Positions 1-4,923 of a DNA stretch of 6,317 nt are shown here, one piece after another (the stretch's first letter is position 1; the number at the start of each line of letters is the position of its first letter). Source of the DNA: an uncultured Oscillibacter sp. (GTDB lineage Bacteria; Bacillota; Clostridia; Oscillospirales; Oscillospiraceae); the NCBI GenBank assembly GCA_946183715.1, contig CAMHDB010000114.1, positions 1 to 6,317 on the forward strand. Direction: 5' to 3'. The notes under the pieces were generated by a model that was given only the letters and a program-made list of their open reading frames with translations, did not search any database and was not told the origin of the DNA. A program made the translations under genes and the position numbers.

Positions 1-1380
1 GAACCCGACGAACTCCAGCGCCATATTGACCGCGTCCGCGTGATTTTTGAACGGACAGTCTACAAGACCAACGGCGTCCTGACGTACTACTACCGAATCG
101 ACCCGGCGGTCTCCGAGACTGTCCGGGGCTTCTGGTACGACAATCTCGACGGCGATGCCTTCCGGGAGCGGGAAGTCACGGACATCACCGGCTATGACAC
201 GGGGGACACTTCAAAATTAGTGTGGTTTACCGTCCCGAAGGCCGCCGGAGAGCCCGTCTGGCTCCCGCCCTACATCACGGACAACTTAAACATGCGCGTG
301 ATTTCCTACAATGTCCCCATCTACTGGGAGGGGCGTTTCGTGGGCGTGGTCGGAATCGAAATCGACTACTCCACCATGGCCCGGCAGGTGAACCATATCC
401 GCCTCTACGAGAACGGATACGCCTTTATCAGCGACGCGCAGGGGAATCTTGTGTACCACCCCCGCATTGACGTTACGGAAAACAGGCCGGAAGCCCCGGA
501 AGGCCTCCTCCGCGACGGCGCCCGCCTCCGGTACACGTTCAAGGGCTGCGAAAAACTGGCGGTCTGCCTGCCGCTGAGCAACGGAATGCGCCTGAACGTC
601 ACGGTTCCCGCGTCGGAAATCAACGCCACGTGGCAGCACCTGATTTACAGAATTTTGGCCGTGTCCGTCGTTCTGCTGGCGACCTTTATCCCGCTGACGA
701 TGCACCTTACGAACCACATCACCCGGCCCCTGCGGGAACTCACCGACGCCGCCGGACAGCTCAACGCGGGCAATTACGACATCGAACTGAACTACGCCGG
801 AACCGACGAGGTCGGAATCCTGACTTCCGCCTTCCGCCGCCTCATCCGGCACCTGAAATCCCATATCGGCGACCTGAACAACCGCGCCTATGCCGACGCG
901 CTGACATCCGTCCGCAATAAGGGGGCCTTCGACATCTACACCCGGGAGTTGGAGCAGGCCCTGTTCCACTCCCCGGACAGCCTGCGCTTCGCGGTGGGCG
1001 TCTTCGACTGCGACAACCTCAAAACCATCAACGACCGCTACGGGCACGACAAGGGCGACATCTACCTGAAGACCGCCAGCGCGCTCATCTGCCGCGTATT
1101 CCAGCACAGCCCCGTATTCCGAATCGGCGGGGACGAGTTCGCGGTCATCCTGCAACATGACGACTACCGCAACCGCAACGCGCTTATCCGCCTCTTCGAC
1201 GCCGGGAACGCCGAAATTTGCGCCTCCGCGCGCGAGCCTTGGGAACAGACACGGATTTCCATGGGAATCGCGGAGTTCAACCCGAACACGGATTCCTCCG
1301 TAGGGGACGTGACGCGCCGGGCCGATAAGCGGATGTACGAAAACAAGCGCCTCCGGAAAGCCGCCCGGGCCGTCCGATAG
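1..1380 (+). CDS. dCache-HAMP-GGDEF membrane signalling protein, probable diguanylate cyclase (5' partial)
   Basis: The frame is open from base 1, so the true start lies upstream; the GTG at 40 is internal. Of 459 visible residues, about 1-205 look like the extracytoplasmic sensor of the dCache type (e.g. YNVPIYWEGRFVGVVGIEID, then GYAFISDAQGNLVYHP). A membrane segment lies at about 214-236, followed by a HAMP linker (ITRPLRELTDAAGQL) to about 288. A GGDEF domain fills the C-terminus, with ADALTSVRNKGAFD, NLKTINDRYGHDKGD, the catalytic GGDEF at bases 1126-1140, ISMGIAEF and ADKRMYENKR. By family knowledge it would condense two GTP into cyclic di-GMP on the cytoplasmic face in response to an external ligand. 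No RxxD inhibitory site is found just upstream of GGDEF, so product inhibition may be absent. A 61-base gap and a GC-rich inverted repeat separate it from the CRISPR operon, and I infer it is an unrelated neighbour. The family call is very secure; the ligand is unknown. Confidence 0.93.
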   Translation, partial: EPDELQRHIDRVRVIFERTVYKTNGVLTYYYRIDPAVSETVRGFWYDNLDGDAFREREVTDITGYDTGDTSKLVWFTVPKAAGEPVWLPPYITDNLNMRVISYNVPIYWEGRFVGVVGIEIDYSTMARQVNHIRLYENGYAFISDAQGNLVYHPRIDVTENRPEAPEGLLRDGARLRYTFKGCEKLAVCLPLSNGMRLNVTVPASEINATWQHLIYRILAVSVVLLATFIPLTMHLTNHITRPLRELTDAAGQLNAGNYDIELNYAGTDEVGILTSAFRRLIRHLKSHIGDLNNRAYADALTSVRNKGAFDIYTRELEQALFHSPDSLRFAVGVFDCDNLKTINDRYGHDKGDIYLKTASALICRVFQHSPVFRIGGDEFAVILQHDDYRNRNALIRLFDAGNAEICASAREPWEQTRISMGIAEFNPNTDSSVGDVTRRADKRMYENKRLRKAARAVR

Positions 1381-1390
1381 CGGGAAATTG

Positions 1391-1408
1391 CCCCGCCGCA
1401 CGGCGGGG
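1391..1408 (+). terminator. GC-rich perfect inverted repeat after the GGDEF gene, possible terminator
   Basis: CCCCGCCG at 1391-1398 pairs exactly with CGGCGGGG at 1401-1408 around a two-base CA; with a realistic four-base loop the stem is 7 bp. It begins 10 bases after the TAG stop of the GGDEF gene and lies before the CRISPR operon. It has no following T-tract, so it is not a textbook intrinsic terminator. It could be a weak or factor-assisted terminator, or an mRNA 3'-end stabiliser. Its position fits a boundary between two transcription units. Confidence 0.3.
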
Positions 1409-1441
1409 AGTGCGGAAACAAGGCCGCGTTCATGTCGTGTC

Positions 1442-1921
1442 ATGGACAAATTGCAGAAAGCGCTTGTAATTGCTTATAGTGGGAAATTAGCGGATTCTAT
1501 GGGTAAAGGGGCGGTCGACTTGCCGGATTTCGCGCGCTACTTCAACACCGTGAAATGGTTCATGATGATTGGCACCAACAGCGGCTATGACCTGTCTGGG
1601 CAGACGGTCATGCCGCAGGAGGAATTTTCGGACCTGTTCCGCGCCGTGGCGGAGGGCGTGTACGCCGAGACGGGGGTGTATATCTCCGCCGTCGCGCACG
1701 CCTCCCGCGCGCTGTACCGCGCGGAATGGGGCTGTCCGGCGGGCGGCGAGTTCTCCTACACCGTCACGGGCTGCTGCAACCCGCTGTACACGTCCGTAGA
1801 CGACTACCTGAGCGCGCTGGAACAGGTCGTGCGGCGCATGAAGGCGCGTCTGCGGCAGACCGCGCTCTATGTCGAGGTCGTGCCCGCCCACTGCGACTAC
1901 TACAACTACGAGGAGGCCTGA
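1442..1921 (+). CDS. Small CRISPR-operon protein, candidate SAM-AMP lyase (T3 SAM lyase-like)
   Basis: This 159-aa soluble protein has no signal peptide or membrane segment. I do not recognise it by overall sequence. Apparent strands lie at about 37-44 (VKWFMMIG), 79-86, 104-110 (FSYTVTG) and 140-148 (TALYVEVVP), with a long helix at 119-138, suggesting a small alpha/beta fold. A GCPAGGE motif (97-103) puts Glu103 just before the third strand, and Gln139 ends the helix before the last strand. This Glu-strand-helix-Gln-strand layout resembles phage T3 SAM lyase as I remember it. Published type III-B systems with a CorA effector carry either a DHH phosphodiesterase or a SAM lyase homologue next to corA to degrade SAM-AMP; this gene's size and its place 15 bases upstream of the CorA-like gene fit the second case. 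Function is inference. The start is uncertain: ATG 1442 has no clear ribosome binding site, codons 1-19 are AT-rich and atypical, and ATG 1499 (140 aa) is a real alternative. Confidence 0.5.
   Translation: MDKLQKALVIAYSGKLADSMGKGAVDLPDFARYFNTVKWFMMIGTNSGYDLSGQTVMPQEEFSDLFRAVAEGVYAETGVYISAVAHASRALYRAEWGCPAGGEFSYTVTGCCNPLYTSVDDYLSALEQVVRRMKARLRQTALYVEVVPAHCDYYNYEEA
1451..1480 (+). promoter_or_regulatory. Possible sigma-70-type promoter at the head of the CRISPR operon
   Basis: TATAGT at 1475-1480 matches the -10 consensus at five of six positions. TTGCAG at 1451-1456, 18 bases upstream, is a poor -35 (three of six). The surrounding bases, about 1440-1510, are clearly more AT-rich than the rest of the window. 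If active, transcription would begin near 1487, inside the reading frame of the following gene as called from 1442, and would favour the in-frame ATG at 1499 as the real start with a very short leader. A single AT-rich patch can mimic a promoter by chance. Confidence 0.25.
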
Positions 1922-1924
1922 CCG

Positions 1925-1931
1925 GGAGGGG
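1925..1931 (+). promoter_or_regulatory. Ribosome binding site of the CorA-like gene
   Basis: GGAGGGG at 1925-1931 contains a GGAGG core at 1925-1929, seven bases before ATG 1937. It sits wholly in the 15-base gap after the preceding stop and fixes the start of the membrane protein. Confidence 0.75.
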
Positions 1932-1936
1932 ATTGT

Positions 1937-3637
1937 ATGCAAGAACTGAACATAAAGACCGCGTATCCGTTCAGCTATCACATATTCGCGTGGCCGTTCC
2001 AGATTCACCGGACGGGCGGCGGCGGGATAGGGACGCCGGACGGGTACGTAGACGCGCTGACCGCGAAATTCCCTTCCGGCGGCTGGCGCGAATTGAAAGC
2101 CAATACTGTTTTTGCCGAAAACCAGAAAGACAGGGAACTGCTTGACCGCTTCATGCTGTGGCAATACTTGAGCGTCGCCGGACAGGACATTTACGAAGGC
2201 GTGAACCCGCTGGCGCGTCCGGACAGGACGCGGCGCGACATCTGCCGTATTCTCCGCCTCGGCGGCACCGGAGACGGCAAATACACGATTGCGCGGGACG
2301 GGAAGTCCTACGAACTGCGCGTGGAGAAAGTGGAACTGCACGTCTACGCGTTCGGCTGTGGCGTGCTGTTCCTGTACACCGAAAACTGGCTCTACCCGGA
2401 AATCGGCGACATACAGCGTATCGCGGACTACGGACGCCGTATCGCGCTTCCGTTCCTCCCGCGCGACGAGGGCGGCTACATCATCACGGCGGACACTCTG
2501 AAACTGGAATTCCCGGAAATCAGCGTTCCGCCGTTGGATTTCCGGGTTCTGGAAGGGCAGTACCGCAAGCGGGCAGCGGAACCGCGTACCCGCTTTTTAC
2601 ATGACCTCGTGACGGCGGATTCTGTCGACATTGTGCCCTTTACCGACGACCGCATGTTTGAAATTGAGCTTATCCGCGACGACGCGCTGTCCGGCCTTTT
2701 GACGGGCGACGGCCTGCCGCCCGATACTCCGAAACAGGACTGGCGCGACAACGAGGACTTGAAAAAAAAGCTCTACAGTCTCATTTACGTGGACGAAGGC
2801 GCCCCCACCTGTCAGGACGCGAACATGAGAGACGGACTGCTGGCGGAATCCATCGACCCGCGCTGGGCCGACTGGGGAACGATTCACGCCGCCACGGAGT
2901 TTTCCATGCTCTGCCTGACTTCCCGGTATGGCGGCATTTATGATTCGGTCATTCGCCCGTTTACGGTGGAGTACCCGTATCTGGTCTCGCTGGTGCTCGC
3001 GCAGAGAACCGGGCTTGCGGGCTATTCCGAAGCGGCGGGACGCCTCGCCGGCGACGACGTGTCGCTGTTCAAATGGAGGCGCGAACTGATTCAGCTGCAG
3101 AAGGATTTCAACGTCTTCCGCAATCAGATTATGATTCCGGAAGTAACCAACCAAGACCAAGGCATGGAGATTTACGACCTCCTCCGCAAACAGACAAGGG
3201 TACTGGAACAGGAAGAACTCCTCGACGAGCAGTTGGAGGATTTGTTTGACGTGGCGGACGCGAACTTCCAGACGGTTTTGACGTGGGTCGCGCTGGGTTT
3301 CGCGCTACTCTCGCCCTTTGTCGAAGGCTTTTTCGCGCCCATGATGGAAGGCTGGGGAATCATCGGAGGCCCGCCGCTGTTCGCGCTCCTGTGCCTCCTG
3401 ACTGTGTTCGCCTGCCACAAGTCCTCGCGCACGGAAGATTGGGAAAAGCGGGCATTCGACTTTTTCAAGAAGCACGGCGCTTTCATTCTTGCTTGTACAG
3501 GCTGGGCGCTGTTCCTTATCGCGCTGCTGTCCTGTTTCCTGAATTTTACCGGAAAGGAGGAAGATTCCGCCCCGGAACAGCCGCCCGCGCAAATCGAACA
3601 GTATCCGCAAGAAGCGAACGCAGACGAAACGAGGTGA
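1937..3637 (+). CDS. corA: CorA-like membrane effector of a type III CRISPR system
   Basis: This 566-aa protein has a large soluble N-terminal region (about 1-375), a charged helical stalk (about 376-443) and hydrophobic segments at about 445-465, 479-494 and 513-537. The stalk contains FNVFRNQIMIPEVTNQDQG followed by a Glu/Leu-rich heptad-like stretch (YDLLRKQTRVLEQEELLDEQ), a pattern I associate with CorA-family proteins, where the stalk helix runs straight into the first membrane helix. The GMN selectivity motif of Mg2+-transporting CorA is not seen after the first segment, so Mg2+ transport is not supported. In CRISPR systems CorA homologues are membrane effectors, shown in Bacteroides fragilis to answer SAM-AMP made by Cas10; the large N-terminal region would be the sensor. 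Oddities are a third hydrophobic segment after a basic loop (495-512) and an acidic, Pro/Gln-rich tail (538-566). It could instead be another stalk-type membrane effector. The stop overlaps the next gene's ribosome binding site. Confidence 0.68.
   Translation: MQELNIKTAYPFSYHIFAWPFQIHRTGGGGIGTPDGYVDALTAKFPSGGWRELKANTVFAENQKDRELLDRFMLWQYLSVAGQDIYEGVNPLARPDRTRRDICRILRLGGTGDGKYTIARDGKSYELRVEKVELHVYAFGCGVLFLYTENWLYPEIGDIQRIADYGRRIALPFLPRDEGGYIITADTLKLEFPEISVPPLDFRVLEGQYRKRAAEPRTRFLHDLVTADSVDIVPFTDDRMFEIELIRDDALSGLLTGDGLPPDTPKQDWRDNEDLKKKLYSLIYVDEGAPTCQDANMRDGLLAESIDPRWADWGTIHAATEFSMLCLTSRYGGIYDSVIRPFTVEYPYLVSLVLAQRTGLAGYSEAAGRLAGDDVSLFKWRRELIQLQKDFNVFRNQIMIPEVTNQDQGMEIYDLLRKQTRVLEQEELLDEQLEDLFDVADANFQTVLTWVALGFALLSPFVEGFFAPMMEGWGIIGGPPLFALLCLLTVFACHKSSRTEDWEKRAFDFFKKHGAFILACTGWALFLIALLSCFLNFTGKEEDSAPEQPPAQIEQYPQEANADETR
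3631..3637 (+). promoter_or_regulatory. Ribosome binding site of the RAMP gene, overlapping the upstream stop codon
   Basis: GAGGTGA at 3631-3637 lies eight bases before ATG 3646, and its last three bases are the TGA stop of the CorA-like gene. This decides the 3646 start over the long upstream in-frame extension that would overlap the CorA-like gene, and it suggests translational coupling. Confidence 0.75.
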
Positions 3638-3645
3638 CGCCGGAT

Positions 3646-4923
3646 ATGGCAAAATTCAACGACCGCTTCACGCTGACCTTACCTTTGGAGGCGCAGTCGC
3701 CTATGATTCACTTTCAGGCGCGGGAGACGGGCGCGACGCTCCGCGCCACGGAAGTCAAGCCGAAATTCGACCGCTTTCTGTTGTCGCGCCTCCGCGAACG
3801 CGGGGCGGACTACTCCGGCATGGTTCAGAGACGGCCCGACAACGACAAACGCGACGCGTCCCCGGCGCTGAAGTACCGCATGCGGATTTACTGCCCGGAA
3901 CCGCCGCAGGTTGTATTCATCAACGGCAATAACAAGAAAGTAACGGCGGAGGACGGGCGGCCCCTCAAATTGCAGGATTATTCCTACTCCCTGTTCTACG
4001 GCAACTCCGGCAAAGATACGCTGGACGAGCAAACGATGGGAATCCTGTCCGACCCCGTGTTGGAAATCCAGTGCCTCAACGCGGAACTCCGGAAGGTGAT
4101 AGAGGAGACCGTCACGGAATTTTTCCTGACGACGAATTTCGGCACCATGCAGAGCAAGGGCTTCGGGAGTTTCGCCCCGGCGGAGTTCTGCGACGACTTC
4201 TGGCTCAGCGACGCGCAACGCGCCGAAATCGCCGGGTACATCAAGCGGAAAACAAAGACGGGAATCTGCTATTACATGGCCTTCGACCCGCCCTATTATG
4301 ACGAAAAGGACTGGAATCCGCCGGAGAACGTCAAGGACTTTACCGACACATTCGAGGCGATACGCTGTTTTTACCAGTTGATGAAGTCGGGCTACAATCA
4401 GGCCCGGCCCTACGGACCGAGCGAGTACGAACGCTCTTTCCTGTTCCGGTACATGCACAGACTGGGAATCGGCAACGAGAAAGCGTGGATGAAACAACGG
4501 GGGATTTCGCCCGCAATCGGCGCGCACGGCTCCGCGCAGACCGACGAAAAGCCGCGCTATGTACGGGCGTTTCTGGGTACGGCGGGGAACCTGTCCTATC
4601 AGAAAGAGGACGGACGGCGTATGAATATCTCCATTTCCTTCTATCCCCCCGATTCCCCCGATAAACTGGAGCGTGTGCCGTCCCCCGTGTTCTTTAAGGT
4701 CGTAAAGGATACCGTATTTATTACGGCCTTCCCCGTGCCGGACGTGCTTTACGGGAAAGAGTACACGTTTTCCGGATACAAAACGGATAAACTCAGCACA
4801 CCGGAGACGGCGTTCGATATCCGGGACTTCATGGAGCAATACGTAGAGCATTACAACAACCTTCTTTGGGGGAATGCGCTTCCGAAATTCCTCAGAGGTG
4901 CCCGGGAGGTGAGGCCGCTATGA
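3646..4923 (+). CDS. cmr1: RAMP-superfamily CRISPR type III protein, Cmr1-like
   Basis: This 425-aa soluble protein is probably a Cas7-group RAMP subunit of the Cmr interference complex, which binds crRNA and target RNA. The N-terminus has a strand followed by SPMIHFQ and GATLRATEVKPKFDRFL (29-45), matching the RAMP opening where a strand leads into an L-R-x-[ST]-x-[ILV]-K-type helix. A glycine-rich loop, GTMQSKGFGSF (166-176), is the typical RAMP G-loop, and RVPSPVFFKVV (343-353) is the late strand motif seen in Cmr1/Cmr6-type proteins. No catalytic residue can be assigned. Its position directly before cas10 fits the cmr1-cmr2 order of type III-B loci. The 3' end overlaps the Cas10 start by four bases (ATGA). 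RAMP membership is secure; the Cmr1 subtype is inferred from order and motifs, and another large RAMP (Cmr6- or Csm5-like) is possible. Confidence 0.72.
   Translation: MAKFNDRFTLTLPLEAQSPMIHFQARETGATLRATEVKPKFDRFLLSRLRERGADYSGMVQRRPDNDKRDASPALKYRMRIYCPEPPQVVFINGNNKKVTAEDGRPLKLQDYSYSLFYGNSGKDTLDEQTMGILSDPVLEIQCLNAELRKVIEETVTEFFLTTNFGTMQSKGFGSFAPAEFCDDFWLSDAQRAEIAGYIKRKTKTGICYYMAFDPPYYDEKDWNPPENVKDFTDTFEAIRCFYQLMKSGYNQARPYGPSEYERSFLFRYMHRLGIGNEKAWMKQRGISPAIGAHGSAQTDEKPRYVRAFLGTAGNLSYQKEDGRRMNISISFYPPDSPDKLERVPSPVFFKVVKDTVFITAFPVPDVLYGKEYTFSGYKTDKLSTPETAFDIRDFMEQYVEHYNNLLWGNALPKFLRGAREVRPL
4905..4912 (+). promoter_or_regulatory. Strong ribosome binding site of cas10
   Basis: GGAGGTGA at 4905-4912 is a near-perfect complement of the 16S rRNA 3' end, seven bases before ATG 4920 and inside the last codons of the RAMP gene. 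It fixes the Cas10 start and points to high translation coupled to the upstream gene. Confidence 0.85.

Noticed and set aside
1388..1441. TTG start giving an 18-residue longer small protein
   Set aside because: It would begin beside the GC hairpin, has no ribosome binding site, and its Arg/Ala/Ser-rich translation looks non-coding.
286..1449. Long minus-strand open frame opposite the GGDEF gene (387 codons)
   Set aside because: It lies opposite a well-recognised gene. Its translation is rich in Val, Arg, Gly and Gln without any domain, as expected for an antisense shadow in GC-rich DNA.
1487..2341. Minus-strand open frame across the small gene and the start of the CorA-like gene
   Set aside because: It crosses two plus-strand genes and an intergenic ribosome binding site, and shows no domain.
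3283..3645. Upstream in-frame extension of the RAMP gene
   Set aside because: It would overlap the CorA-like gene by more than 350 bases in another frame. ATG 3646 has a good ribosome binding site and the RAMP fold begins right after it.
3679..4851. Long minus-strand open frame opposite the RAMP gene (390 codons)
   Set aside because: Same pattern: no recognisable motif, and it is opposite a gene with clear RAMP signatures and a good ribosome binding site.
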